From assembly GCF_000315625.1 (NCBI RefSeq), contig NW_005434667.1, forward strand, positions 40,080 through 92,579: 52,500 bases of DNA. The letters are read 5' to 3'. The DNA comes from Guillardia theta CCMP2712. Lineage: Eukaryota > Cryptophyceae > Pyrenomonadales > Geminigeraceae. The position numbers were made by a program, and so were the translations under genes. Below the pieces are notes generated by a model. It made no database searches, was not told the DNA's origin, and saw only the letters and a list, made by a program, of their open reading frames with translations. Every line of letters starts with the position of its first letter. Position 1 is the first letter of the stretch. This document shows, piece after piece, positions 22,558 to 40,689 of the stretch.

Positions 22558-24917
22558 ATGAGTATGGACGCCCAAAGTTGGCAGGAGAGCAGGAGAAGTC
22601 AACATGAGGCCCTCAGAACTCATGTCAGCTCTCTTCATGCGCAGAGGCTCGAGCAGCTTGATCAAGCAGCAACTTCTCATAGAGAGAGAGGGGCAAGGCT
22701 CAAGCAGGTCCTGAGCGAACACCGACGCATATTGCATGACTTGTCCAAGTCCATGGAGACAAAGAGCGATGAGCGCAAGGATGGGCTGATCGACAAGCTT
22801 GGAGGGCTCTCCCAATTCTTCAAGCAAGATTTTCCTGCCTATGCAGGCAATGCAGCGTCGAGGTACGAGTCAATGCAGAACACGCAGAGCAGGAGGAAGA
22901 ATTTCAAAGTCGAGAATCCATTCCTGACAGAAGATGTGTCGCAGACAGACTCTTCCATGTGTAACTTCGAGGCGGGGTCAGACCTGGAGGACAGGTGCTC
23001 AGAACCTCTTGACGTCTTCGATGCGTCAGCGATCCCTGATCAACAAACTCCGAGGGTGAATACACCCGTGACAAGCGCCCGCAATCACCACGAGCATAAG
23101 CAATCCAAGCTAATACGAAATGGAAGGATCCTTGATAGAGAATCTCACTCTAAACAACGAAGCGCAAACAAAGACTCTCCTCTTCCTGACCCAGATCAAC
23201 TGAATCTCGTGGACTCCATCCACCTCGACGTCTTAGATCAGGACGGACTGCATTTTTTGTGGACGATGGAGAAAGAATTTGCAGTTTTTTTTAACAGAGT
23301 CAAGCACCTGGAGCACACCATGCAAGCTGTCTCCTCTTCTCTTCATCACACGCTACAAAGGTTGCAAGATAAATTTTGAACTTCTACTGAAGCCGGAACG
23401 CAGACAGAACACCATTGTATCTGAGCTACGAGGAGGACTTCTTGAAGAAGTGAAACTCAACAAAGATGGAACCCACATCCTGTCTGATCTTGAATCTTAG
23501 TTGAATGCGCTGAAGAATGCTGTGGGAAGCCTCAAGCATGCAAAAGAGCAACTAGAGCAGCAGCTCATTGCCAAAGACCAACACATTAAGGTTTATCGAA
23601 ACAAGTTGTATCTTTAAATACTGATGAAAGGTTTGAAGAGAATTGAAGAAAATCTGGAAATGATGAGAAGTCATGTAAGCTATCAGAACAAGATGTCAAG
23701 GTTCATTCGTGTCTTCTGATTGCTCTTGTAACTTTCCGTCAGTCACATCGAGAAGCGAGCTGATGTTTGCGAGGAGATGGTTCTAAACATCGAGCTATGC
23801 CTGGCTTCAGGTGTGCTTGCGGTTCTCGCCCGAGAAGCTCTTGTGCTCCTTACAGCCTTGCAGTGCGACAAGAGTTTGTCCCTGGACATGCAGGTTCTGC
23901 TGCAAGAAACGCTTTGCATGAAGAAATCGCTCGCAGCAAGTCGCTGTCCGAACAGCTGCTTGCAATACAAGTCGAGATGGCAGCCAAGGTTTTTGAGCAG
24001 AAAAGAAAAAATATTCTGATTTCACGTTGCAGGACGCGAGAATGCAAACTGCGAGGATCGAAGCGAAGAACATCTGGCACAAGCTTGAGCATGTCCAGAA
24101 TGAGCATAGGAGGAAGATGATTTCTTCTCAGCGACTGATCTCAAGCTTGAACCACAAGGTCGTTAAAAGTCAAAGATGATGACATGTGCTGACGTTCTGC
24201 CGGAAGAATCGCGAGTACGAGAAGCAAGTCAGCGAGCTCAAAGATCAACTTCGACTTGTACAACATGCGGGAGGAAGGGAAGGAGGCGATAAAACGATGG
24301 AGAAGAACCCCCTAGCAAGGGAAACACCTGTTGGTCACCAAGACTTCGCCATGAGAGTGGTAGTCACTTTCCTCTCCTCCCCTCTCTCTCCCTCCCCTCC
24401 GCTTCACTCCTACCTGCTCCCCTCCTCACCTCCCCTGTCCCCTTCCCCTCTAAAAACCTCCCTTACTCCCCTGCTCCCTGAACGCGATTGGCACTTCACC
24501 CCCCTTCCTTGCGTTCCTCCACTGACATCTTGAATCTCTAAGAGAAGCTCGCTGCCCGCGTCTCTTGGACTTTCTCCTCTTGACCTGACCGACGACGATC
24601 ATCGAGAGCATGTAGAGTCGCTCGTGAAGGTCAGCAGGAGGATTGAGAGGCCGGATGAGCAGACATGACTCTTGTTGCCGCAGTCAGTCGAGGGCTTGTG
24701 GCGCCTTCAAGATGAAGCAGCTGGCGCATGTGACATACAGGATCACGATCATGACCAGTATCAGTATCAGGATCAGGATCAGGATCAGGATCAGGATCCT
24801 CCAGGCAGACTTGACGAGAGCGCGGCCTCGTCTGAGGGAGGGATGAAGTACCAGATTCTTCAATCCGCCCATGCTGATCATCACGGGGCTGACATTTCCT
24901 TCTCATTCAACCTGTAA
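22558..24917 (+). CDS. Coiled-coil protein, ten exons, unknown function
   Basis: Exons 22558-23360, 23404-23449, 23501-23590, 23639-23700, 23743-23810, 23864-23988, 24033-24158, 24207-24356, 24543-24629 and 24684-24917. All junction phases agree and the total is 596 residues. Introns are 42-54 nt except 24357-24542 (186 nt, C/T-rich). Heptad-type helices fill much of the protein (SQHEALRTHVSSLHAQRLE; LKHAKEQLEQQLIAKDQHIK; WHKLEHVQNEHRRKMISSQR), with a Ser/Pro-rich charged region at about 130-230. The C-terminus contains an Asp/Gln repeat encoded by a GATCAG hexamer tract near 24764-24797. No enzyme motif. The layout resembles centrosomal or ciliary scaffold proteins, but that is only style. 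An in-frame ATG at 22393 lies upstream in the GC-rich island; I prefer 22558. Confidence 0.7.
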
Positions 24918-25378
24918 GATAGCAAGGCTCCCCTGCTTTCTCCCTCTTCCCCTCAACTAGCGACTCTTCTGACCCTCATCGCCTCGCACTTTCGATCTGA
25001 GAGTCACATCATTTTCATGTCTGTCTCAATGAATGATGACAAACGTCGCTCGCCCCTGCCAAAAACACGATGAAACCAAACAAGTCCCCCTCAGAGGCAG
25101 ATATACAGAACAGGAAAGGCAGCAGATTTGACCCCATTCAGAATCTTAACTGACTTTTAGTATTAATAAAGAAATTGAGCAAAGCTTCAAGTGGATTAGG
25201 CGGTTGGAGAGTGTTTTTCGAACAAAGGGCGTGTGAAGGCGTGTAGAGTGTGAGTGAGTGCGGGGGAGGAGGGAGGAGACGAGAAAACACGATGGCACAT
25301 GAAAGAGCGACATGTTATGTTGTTTGCTCTCCGCTCTTCTCATGGTTCTGATTGCAGGCTCAAGTTTTCAGCTGCTCG

Positions 25379-27209
25379 ATGCTTGCCGAGTGCGAGGCAC
25401 AAGTGCGGCAGGAGAAAAGGCGACAACAGAAGGTGAAGAAACTGGCAGCTCTTCCTCGACCTCCCGAGCTCTGTCAAGACTTTCTGAGCACAGAACCATG
25501 CTTCGTTTCTCCTTCGGATGTAAAATGTCTGTGCAGGCTACACCAGGACGACGCTGTTTCCAATGTAATCCCGGCAAACATTAGGCTGGATCGAAGCCCC
25601 TTTGTGATAGGACGAGACTCCACCAGCAATGTCGACGCTTGTCTCTTGCATCCCTTTGAAGAAAAAATGATTTCTCGCTTCCATGCCATCTTTCGTCTCC
25701 GAAAGCATCAAGACGCCAAGGAGAGCTGCTGGGAGGTTTTTGATCTCCAGAGCTTGAATGGATTGTTTGTTAATGGGAAGAAGATTTCACATACTATTCT
25801 TCGAGATGGAGATGTTGTCATATTTGGATGCACTTCACGTACAGGGACAAACAAACATGCTCAGATTCCATCCATGATGAGCTTCAGATTCTGCTCAGAT
25901 CAGTCTAACGATGCCACAAATGTCAGGCAGAAACGTTCACTACAGAGAGGTGAAGGGGAGAGTCTGCAAATGCAGAAGCGCGTATGCCCGTCGGACAACT
26001 TGAGTCATCGCGAGGGCAACGTCAAGTCTCGCATCCCTCTTTCTCCCCTCGTCAACAGGCAGGCCACAAGCCCTCGCGGGTCAAAAACTCCCAACATGTA
26101 TCTCGATGCTCAATGCGTCGGTGGAGATCTAGTCTGTCCGATCTGTCAGGACTACATGGTGGCCTGTACCTCCTTGCAATGCTCACACTTGTGATGATTG
26201 TTGACTCTTGTTATCTTTCCTTGCTGATTGTGATCAGGTTCTGCAACGCATGTATTCACACGTGGTTGAGGTGATGTCTAGGGGGGTCTTGTGGCGTTAG
26301 AATGATTCTGTTCCAGCAAGCATAAATGCTGTCCAGTCTGCAGGAAAGAGATTGAAACGTTGGAAGAACCCATACGGATGAGAGTTGTTGACTCGGTTCG
26401 TCGTTGCTGTCTTTTTCGTACTTCCACTCGCTTCCTTTCCTGCTATCCCCTGCCTTCCTCACCCCCTTTCCTGTCTTCCCTTCCCTTAACCTGTCCTCTC
26501 CTCCCCTTGTCTTGGGTTGCTGAAATCTCCTCTGCTACTTGGTAGATGATAGAGAAACTTGCCCCGCACCTTCCGAAAGAGGATCAGGAATCGCTGCGAG
26601 CGAGGAAGGGAACCTACGACAACGAGGACGCGACGGCAAGCGCATGAAGAGAAGAGGCTGATGCTGATCGAGCGGCAGAACAAGCGCAGGGCGCAGGAGC
26701 TTGAGATCAACATCCGAGACACCGGAAAGGCAAACTTGCTTCATGTAGGAATGGGCCGCTGGTCGGAGGAGCAGTCAAGGAACTTCATTGGAGGAACCGA
26801 ATATTACAAAGTGAGAAGGGAGACGTGAAAGCACTGCTGACGTGCGGGCAGGGCCGAGCAAGACAAGTGTACTGCAGCAGTGCGGGGTTTGACCGACGTT
26901 TCATCGAGGGAGCGAGCAGGGAAGAGCTGGAGAGAGCGACAGACAACTTGAAGCTCCAGGGAAACCACGGTAACCCCTCATCCCTACTGTCATCATCCGC
27001 CTCTCCCCTCCTTCCGTGTCTTCCTCCTCCGCTTCTTGCTCCGTCTTTGACAAGCTCTTGAGCAGGTGCGGCAACAGAGGTCAGTAGCAGAAGCTCTGCG
27101 TCTAGTCTCATATTGCCGCAGACTCGCACAACACAGAGCATGCGGCAGACGTTGTGGTTGTTCCTCGCCTGGGGCTTCCGACATGGAAGATGAGGAAGAA
27201 GAATTATAA
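25379..27209 (+). CDS. FHA-RING E3 ubiquitin ligase (CHFR/RNF8-like)
   Basis: Exon 1, 25379-26190, carries an FHA domain (SPFVIGRDSTSN, ISRFHAIF, LNGLFVNGKKI, LRDGDVVIFG), then a basic linker and the start of a C3HC4 RING (CPICQDYMVACTSLQCSH). Exons 26238-26270 and 26317-26395 complete it (FCNACIHTW, CCPVCRKEIE) with 46-47-nt introns in phase. FHA plus RING is the CHFR/RNF8/Dma1 layout: phosphothreonine recognition coupled to E2 recruitment. Further exons encode a basic coiled segment, a W-S-E-E-Q-S-R-N-F box with YCSSAGFDRRFIEGASREEL, and an acidic tail ending DEEEEL at 27209. Around 26550-26660 and again at 26970-27066 the best-looking frames cannot be joined with canonical sites, so that half is uncertain. 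The true start may lie in an upstream exon. Confidence 0.75.
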
Positions 27210-27299
27210 TGATGTAAAGAATCGAATGTGACAGGTCAAACGTACAAAGGAAGTTGAAGATAAGTAGCTCGAACATGCGAGAACAATGGCACATCCAAT

Positions 27300-27940
27300 C
27301 CCCACTCCTTTGCTCGGTCATATCCCTCCCCCTCCCCCTCCCCCTCCCCTGATCCTTCCCTTCTCCTCTCCCTCCCTCTCCCTTCCCTTCTCCTCTCCTC
27401 TCCCTCCCTCCAGCGTTGTCCCCTTCCATTTGCACCCCTTCCCTCATATTTCCGTCCCCCGACTGCTGAGGTTTTTTATCCCCGAACAATCCGCTCGCCC
27501 CGCCCTGCTCACGCACCTTGTCGCTCCGCCTTCCCAGGGAGCAGAGGTAGACTGCGAAGGAGGCGGAGGCGGAGGCGGAGGTGACCGGGTCAGGGGCATG
27601 GAGGGGACATGGAGTTGGAATGGAGAGAAAGATGGAGAGGAAGGGAAGGGAGCTGGTGATAGTCGTGACTGGCATAGACAATGGTGAGGGTGTGAGACGA
27701 GTGAAGGCAGAGCATGAGCATGAGGAAAGTTATCGTTCTTGCCCTCATACTTCAGGTGCTACTGCTCCCTCTCCCCTCCCCTCCACTCCACTCCACTCCA
27801 CTCCACTCCACTCCACTCCACTCCCCTCCCCCCTCCCCTCCCCCCTAACCTCCCCTGCTCTCCCCTCCCCTCGCTTCCCCTCGCGTCCCCTCCCCATCCC
27901 TCCCGTCCTCTTCCCCCCCCCCTCTCATCTTGATACCACA
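27300..27940. repeat. Pyrimidine-rich low-complexity region with a CTCCA array
   Basis: Long C/T-only runs on the plus strand, including about seven copies of CTCCA near 27785-27826. ORFs that span it are frame-open by composition. It may serve as intron or upstream region of the FkbM gene that follows. A short protein-like stretch (RELVIVVTGIDNG, about 27640-27680) could be an upstream exon. Confidence 0.5.
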
Positions 27941-27941
27941 T

Positions 27942-29976
27942 GTAAGCAGTCGCATCAGGTCTCGCTCGCAGCCTCTTCTCCTCCTCCAGTTTCCTGTGAT
28001 GATCTGGATCGCTCCCGCAACTTTGCCTTGGGCGGCGAGGTGGACAGCCCCGATCAGCTCGAGCAAGACTGGTGCGTTGACGCCAGAGCAGGATGCGTCG
28101 ACCAGTGGGCGGCGGATGGCAACGAGAGCACATACTGGGACGAAGAGGATAATCAAAGTCAGTATCACCTGAGGATCCGGAGAAAGAAGGAGGAGGAGGA
28201 GGTCAACATCAGCGGGGTGAGCATATCAGGATACGAGCAGCACAAGTTCGCTCCTCGGTCCTTCCAGCTCGTCTGTGATGAAGCCCTGGTAGCTGATGTA
28301 GCTGATGCCCGCTACCGCAACAACGTCTTCGAGACCTGCTTCCCTCCTGTTCCTTGCCGCGTCCTCGACCTTATCATCTTCCAGTCTTACGGAAGCTCCC
28401 CGGCTGTCCGGGAGATCAAACTGCTGGCGAAGTCGCAATCGTCGGCCAGGTCAACGCATGGCAAGCTGCTCCTGCCTGCGTCAGCCCAGAGCTCCACATG
28501 TGCACATTTAGCAGGGCAACTCCTCCTGTGCTTGGGGAAGGGGAACCAGGAGGTTTGTCAAGGCGATAGGATCGCGCACTGGAACTGCATCAAGGGGGAG
28601 GCGGACGCAAGCAAGCAGGGGCTGAACGGACATCGGAGCTTGAATCGCCTCAAGGAATACAGGTGGAGCAGCGGTGAAGAGAAGCGACGCACTGACAAGA
28701 GCGTCAGATACGGTTACCTCCTCTACAACCCCTTCGACATTTACTTCGCTGTCGCCATCGAGCTCTACGGAGAATGGAGTGAGAAGGAGGTGGAGGTGAG
28801 GCATGGGCGTGCGGTTGTCAACGTCTCTTGACCACCAGCTGATCCGCAGCTGATGCGTCGGTACATCACGACAGGCGACTATGTGGTGGAGGCAGGAGTT
28901 CACATCGGCTCTCTCACCGTCCCCCTAGCACAACTGGTCGACAACACTCGAGGAGGAGGAGGAGGAGGAGGAGGAGGAGGAGGAGGAGGAGGAGGAGGAG
29001 GAGGAGGAGGAGGAGGAGGAGGAGGAGGAGAGTAACGGGCTCGTAGGTAGGGCCCACAGGTCGCGTGATCGGCTTCGAACCGCAACGGGTTGTCTACCAG
29101 ATGGTGAGGAGCATCTAAGTCGGTTCTGGACCTCAAGCTTGTCGTGCAGGCATCCGCCAATGTCGCTCTGAATGGATTGTGGAATGTCGTTCTCTACAAC
29201 GCTGGGGCAGGGAACTCAAGCGACGCCATGCCAGTAGTGCGAGTTGCCTGCTGCTTCACTCTGAAGTGCTTTTGCCCCTCGTCTCTTCAGATGCCAATCG
29301 CATCCTACCACCCCAACGCCCTCAGAAACTTCGGCAGCGTACGCGTGGGAATGGTGCTGAACAAGCATCCTTGCGTTCCTGATGGGCTAGACCAGGTGCC
29401 GGATGAGGAGGAGACAAGTATAGAGCATGTTCGTATCATGAGTATCGATGAGCTACAGCTTCCAGCCTGCGACTTCATCAAGGTTCGGGCCTATCCTCCT
29501 CCTCTTTCACTTACAGTCGCACGCAGATCGACGCAGAAGGTTTCGAGACGCAAGTGATCCAAGGAGGATGGACGACAATCAGCGCGTTTCTCCCCACCAT
29601 CTACTTCGAGGACAACGAGTGAGCACAGGTTCAGCTGGGGTTGAGCTAACCGAGCATACCTACAGACTTAACGGGAGGATCGGATGCTCAGCTACCACAC
29701 AGCGACTGAAGGTGACGCGGACTTGCTCGAGCTCTTCTCACTCGCAGCAGACCGAGCTCGGCTACGACTGCTACCACCATGCAGCACCATACTTCAACAG
29801 CGACAACTGGCACAAGGAGCGCATCGACTACTTCTTCGTAGGAGGTGAGGGGACGGCAAGGGGTGAGTTGAACTGAAGTGAAAGCAGGGGAGCCAACACT
29901 GTCCTACATGATCCTGTGTGTTCATGCGTCGAGAATCCTTGCACCGCCTCAGCTAGTGCAATTACCTTGCACTTGA
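27942..29976 (+). CDS. Discoidin-like domain fused to FkbM-family SAM methyltransferase
   Basis: The N-terminal part (to 28795) reads as a galactose-binding/F5-8C-type domain: RNFALGG, GNESTYWDEEDNQ, PRSFQLVCDEA, RVLDLIIFQSYGSSP. The rest is an FkbM methyltransferase (Methyltransf_21): motif I VVEAGVHIGSLTVPLA, then VGPTGRVIGFEPQR, SANVALNGLWNVVLY, DELQLPACDFIK, IDAEGFETQVIQGG, PTIYFEDN and LGYDCYHHAAPYFN. Exons after the first: 28850-28936, 29047-29103, 29150-29233, 29291-29482, 29527-29618, 29666-29844 and 29888-29976, all phase-consistent. Residues 29690-29760 look frame-ambiguous. FkbM enzymes are O-methyltransferases, often for sugars or small metabolites; the fused beta-sandwich suggests carbohydrate targeting (inference). 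The 5' end is not resolved. Confidence 0.75.
28951..29031 (+). repeat. GGA microsatellite inside an FkbM intron
   Basis: About 27 uninterrupted GGA triplets. They lie in the intron 28937-29046 of the methyltransferase gene: splicing CTG to GTA restores the conserved AQLVGPTGRVIGFEP reading, so the tract is not translated. Confidence 0.8.
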
Positions 29977-30159
29977 CAAACATTTTAGTAATTTTTTTTG
30001 TTCATTTTCGACGAAATAATTCTAACGAGGCTTTAAGAAACACTACAACCCATCTTGTTATCCCGAAAGCTCAGAAAAACGGTGAACGGAACACAGATTC
30101 CATGTGACCTGGTCAATTCAGATGCGGTCGTACATAAAATAAACAGTAGGCGGCTAAGT

Positions 30160-32431
<2,272 letters not shown>

Positions 32432-32689
32432 GGCCGAGGAAGACAGCCGCGCGCCGCACTCCTTTTTTTTCAATTTCAGAAACCCTCGAAGTTTTTCGGG
32501 CTGTCTTCAAATTCTTCAACAGCCCCTTGCAGTTTCGGGATGACCATCAACATGTTTTCAAACCCTAGCTTGAATTCACTATGAAAATTCATTGAAAATC
32601 AGAGACCTTGAGGAGGCATCCCAACACATCAAACAGTGCATTCAACAATTTTGAATTTGAAATATCTATTCCAAACAACGAAATGCCCA

Positions 32690-33340
32690 CCCCCGTGCTA
32701 TTTCCACTACCCCACCGTCGCAATCGGATAATTTGTCATTTCCACCCGTCCATTATAGGAAAATTTGATATATCCTTCACGTTGAATTAAGGGGTAGTGT
32801 ATACCCCCACCCCATGGTGTGAACTTGGGGTATAGATCCGCTTAATAGCTACCCTACCCTCCCAGATCCCACGGATCCTCTTAGAAAGTACCCCATACTT
32901 TCCCACCCGAACACTCATTGCAGAGGTCAAGGGTGGCGCTTGTCCCCAATGTCTAGTCACACCCACTACCCCAACATAATCTCTGTACCACCCTTCCTAT
33001 CTAAAGGCATGGTACCCCCTACCCCCTAGTTCTCAATAGAATACCTGGTGTTTGCTATCAAAAGGAGGCCAACAGCTGCATAGGACCCCTCCTTTCTACA
33101 CAACACCCCAACATGCAGCAGCATGATACAGAATCCAGATTTCCTTGGAATCACCCTACCCTGTGACCTTTCGTACCCTACCCTCTATCACGATTAAGTA
33201 AACCAGTACCCCATGCTTGACCACCCCTATGGATGATCCACCCCCACGGCGCCTCGAAACTCCATAGCATGTTCCTTGCTTCTAACACCGTATGGAGCTG
33301 ACTACCCCTTGTCTGACGACTACCCTACACCCACCACTGC
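32690..33340. repeat. C-rich dispersed block (CCCTACCCC style)
   Basis: No gene seen. Dense in TACCCC/CCCTACCC words on the plus strand, with a related G-rich block at 19320-19620 and a short one at 14305-14395. 32432-32690 is plain AT-rich intergenic DNA. Could form G-quadruplexes on the minus strand (inference). Confidence 0.45.
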
Positions 33341-33489
33341 CACTTGAACCCACGTACCGCAACCGAACACCATGTTAGACTACCCGTACTTCTAAGCTTC
33401 CAAGTACCGGTGCATAACAATCTTTTTTGTTTGAAGTGCCGACCGTTGATGCCATTCATCATCTGTTGGATTTCCGTTATGTCTCCGTT

Positions 33490-33900
33490 AACCGTGACAG
33501 ATGCTCCGGGCCCGGTCCGGCCCGGGCCCGGCGCCGGGCCGCCACTCAGTGACCGATCGGACTGGGCCGGACCGTCTGACGAAGCACAGTTTTTGCTCAC
33601 TGACCGAGTTTCAACAATACCCGCCACACGAAAACCAGGCCTTCGGAATCCGATCATTGTGGGGAGCACATGACGGTCGATGATCGCGGCCCGGCCGGGC
33701 TGAGAGATAGACTGTATGCTTAGTAGGATGTGAACTCGGAAACCCGAGCATCCAGAGCACGGGGGCCGGGACTGGGAGTTGACTTTTGCCAAATCGGAGT
33801 TCCGATGGAGGCTCTCAGGCACTCCGAGCGGCTGAGCCATCGGAGCGGCAGCGAGCGGCCCGGCCCAAGTTCCTCGCCGGCCCCGGGGTTCCTGATATCT
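33490..33900. repeat. GC-rich island, copy 2
   Basis: Starts sharply with runs such as GGTCCGGCCCGGGCCCGGCG, with self-complementary CCGGGCCCGG cores. Similar in style to the islands at 22124-22430 and 45410-45585. A minus-strand ORF across it (33325-34143) owes its openness to composition. No gene seen between 33900 and 34327. Confidence 0.45.
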
Positions 33901-34327
33901 GTAACGACTTCTTGTAACCGGTAGGGTTACCGAAGGGCCATGCAGGTGACGCTGAGAAGAGAAAGGACAGAGCGGGAAGAAGGAGAGCCAAGGAGAGCCA
34001 AGGGGAAGCGAGCAAACCCGCGAGCAAGTGATCGATGAAGGCAGGGGGGAGGGAGGGATGGGGGAAACAAGTTGGGGGGGGGGAGGGGGGAGCGTGGAGA
34101 GAATGATCAAGGGAGGATGCAACTGATGTGTGGATGGAGGCATGAGGGATGAATAGGACTGAGCCTGGAAAGGTGAGTAGAATTGGTCACAGATGAGGGA
34201 AGAAATTGGTGACTAGAAATAATGATAGTTATGTCGAGAATGTCATGCAGAGTTTAGTTTTGACGAAGATTCAAGGGCTGACAGGTTTAACAGGAAATTC
34301 TTGCCTTGAAGTGAGCTCAACATCAGC

Positions 34328-35137
34328 ATGTACGGTACTGTGAGAACGAAGCTGCCGGTGTCAGAGGTGGAGGATGGTGTTGCGGTCAGAGTGCGAGTCT
34401 TAGTGGGGACGGCATTGCTTGTCGCCATGGCTGGAGTTTGTCTACTTGTACTTGTGGTGACCCAAGTCCCTCCAGCGCTGCTCCATCACTCCATGGTTAG
34501 CGTCGGGATGATTGACAAGTTTTTGAAGGCCCAGCAGCAGCTGGACGCAGCTCCTTCCATGTCCGAGCGCCTCAAGGAATTGATTGCAAGCAACAAGGCG
34601 GCAGGAGACAGGCTGGCTGCTGCAATGGAAGCGCGAGGAGGAGCAGGAGAAGCGGGAGCCGGTGGGCTGGCCCTTAACGCAGACGTGGCGAATGCCATGA
34701 AGGCTGCAGATGCTGCGATCAGGGAGGCAGGACTTCCATCGCGGAAGAGGCTTCTTGGTCGGACGAGGAGCAAGCAGCTCGAGTCTATCATGTCCGAGGG
34801 TGAGTTGCCGTCTTCGAGCAACGTCATCTCCTTGCGCAGGAGCGTCAGAAGCTCCGAGCGAGAGCTCGCGGATGTCTTGGCGGGGCAAGTGGGTGGAAGG
34901 CAAAGCCGCACAAACATGGGGCTGGACAAACTCGCGCTGGACAGCGTGAGCGAGGGCATGGCGCTGGGACTGTCTGCTCAAGCTCGCAACCCCGTGACAG
35001 GAGAGGACACTGGGTCCCTCCTTCTGCCTCCCTCGCGCGATGCGGATCAGCTGGCTGCGAGGGAGCTCAGGAAGGTTGCAGACGGAAAGATGCGGGGGGG
35101 AGGGAGCGTGTTGTCCCTGGTTGATGCTGATCACTAG
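34328..35137 (+). CDS. Single-pass membrane protein, unknown function (269 aa)
   Basis: Intronless ATG ORF. A strong membrane helix occupies residues 24-46 (LVGTALLVAMAGVCLLVLVV) after a short charged N-terminus, consistent with a type II or signal-anchor topology. The remainder is soluble, rich in Ala, Gly, Ser and Leu, with a helical stretch (MIDKFLKAQQQLDAAPSMSE) and no recognised domain or enzymatic motif. An AATAAA immediately after the stop (35139-35144) supports expression from this strand. The family is not recognised. Confidence 0.65.
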   Translation: MYGTVRTKLPVSEVEDGVAVRVRVLVGTALLVAMAGVCLLVLVVTQVPPALLHHSMVSVGMIDKFLKAQQQLDAAPSMSERLKELIASNKAAGDRLAAAMEARGGAGEAGAGGLALNADVANAMKAADAAIREAGLPSRKRLLGRTRSKQLESIMSEGELPSSSNVISLRRSVRSSERELADVLAGQVGGRQSRTNMGLDKLALDSVSEGMALGLSAQARNPVTGEDTGSLLLPPSRDADQLAARELRKVADGKMRGGGSVLSLVDADH

Positions 35138-35138
35138 G

Positions 35139-35144
35139 AATAAA
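35139..35144 (+). terminator. Poly(A) signal of the membrane-protein gene
   Basis: An AATAAA beginning two bases after the TAG stop at 35137, followed by a T-rich stretch. Confidence 0.4.
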
Positions 35145-35337
35145 AGCTGTAATTTTTTTCAGGCGTCCTCTCAGCAAAGTTCCGTCCTCCCGCTATTGGC
35201 TATCTTGTGCCTTGTCACTTGCTCTTGCTCCCGTCGCTTCTCTTCCCTTTCCTCTCTATCGCATCCCCTCGACCTCTACACCATCGTTTCATGCTACCGG
35301 CCACTGTTCGTTGGGTTTAGACTTTTACTGGCTTGAA

Positions 35338-39790
<4,453 letters not shown>

Positions 39791-40214
39791 AGTGAAGGCA
39801 AGTGACCGATGTAGAGTTTGCCGTGCTGTTTCTCTCCGCTCAACTGCTCTTGTCCGTCATCACTCCTCTGCTTTTAACTTCCGTTCACCTCGCAGTAGAT
39901 CCTCATCCCACATTCCGAGGAGCTCAACGTTTCCACCAACGCCTGAATCATCGTCATCGTCTTCATCGCCTCGATTACTACCATCGAGGTTTCATCATCA
40001 TGGTCATCACAACCACCACCATCACCATCATCACCATCATCACCATTATCTACTTATCACAATATCAAACGCAGCAGCAGAACTTAAATCAACAACATGT
40101 TTCCACAGTTCATCAATTTCATCAACTTTTTCTGCTAATCACTTTTTCCTTCATCACATCTTACCGCTGGAGCACCGTTCCCCGAGTCCTCCTCTTGCTC
40201 CTGCCCGCACATTG

Positions 40215-40410
40215 TCATCTATCCTCCTCCTCCTCCTCCTCGTCCTCCTTGTCCTCCTCCTCCTCGTCCTCCTCCTCCTCGTCCTCGTCCTCCTTGTCCT
40301 CCTCCTCCTCGTCCTCGTCCTCCTCCTCCTCCTCCTCCTCCTCCTTGTCCTCCTCCTCCTCGTCCTCCTCCTCCTCCTGATCCTCCTCCTCCTCCTCCTC
40401 GTCCTCCTCC
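40215..40410. repeat. TCC-rich low-complexity tract
   Basis: Irregular TCC/TCG triplets, which read as poly-acidic on the minus strand and poly-Ser on plus. Other such tracts: 40625-40690 (GAGGAA), 40985-41030 (CTC)n, 41275-41340 and 41520-41600 (GGA-rich), 42055-42200 (GAT and a GATCAG hexamer array). They fill the introns of the minus-strand gene. Confidence 0.7.
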
Positions 40411-40689
40411 TGCCTCATCAATATCCCAATGTCGGTTGACGGATTCCCAATCGATTCCCTATACGAAGGGATCGAGTAAGAGAGCAGGAGAGTAGAAGAG
40501 AGGAGGAGGAGGACAAGGGAGATGATAGAGTGGGAAATCAAGGAAAATGAGGAGGGAAAAATGGAGAAGCAACGAGAGCAAAACGAGGCCGAGGACCAGA
40601 AGAGAAGGACAGCAGAAGAAGAGGGCGAGCAAGAGAAGGGGTAGAGGAAGAGGAAGAGGAAGAGGAAGAGGAAGAGGAAGAGGAAGAAG

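Noticed and set aside
27581-27935. Long Pro/Ser-rich N-terminal extension of the FkbM fusion
   Set aside because: Translates a CTCCA/C-T array; more likely intron or upstream DNA than protein, so I did not include it in the gene.
33325-34143. 272-codon minus-strand ORF
   Set aside because: Runs across the GC-rich island and a Pro/Ser-rich low-complexity stretch; no consistent protein character.
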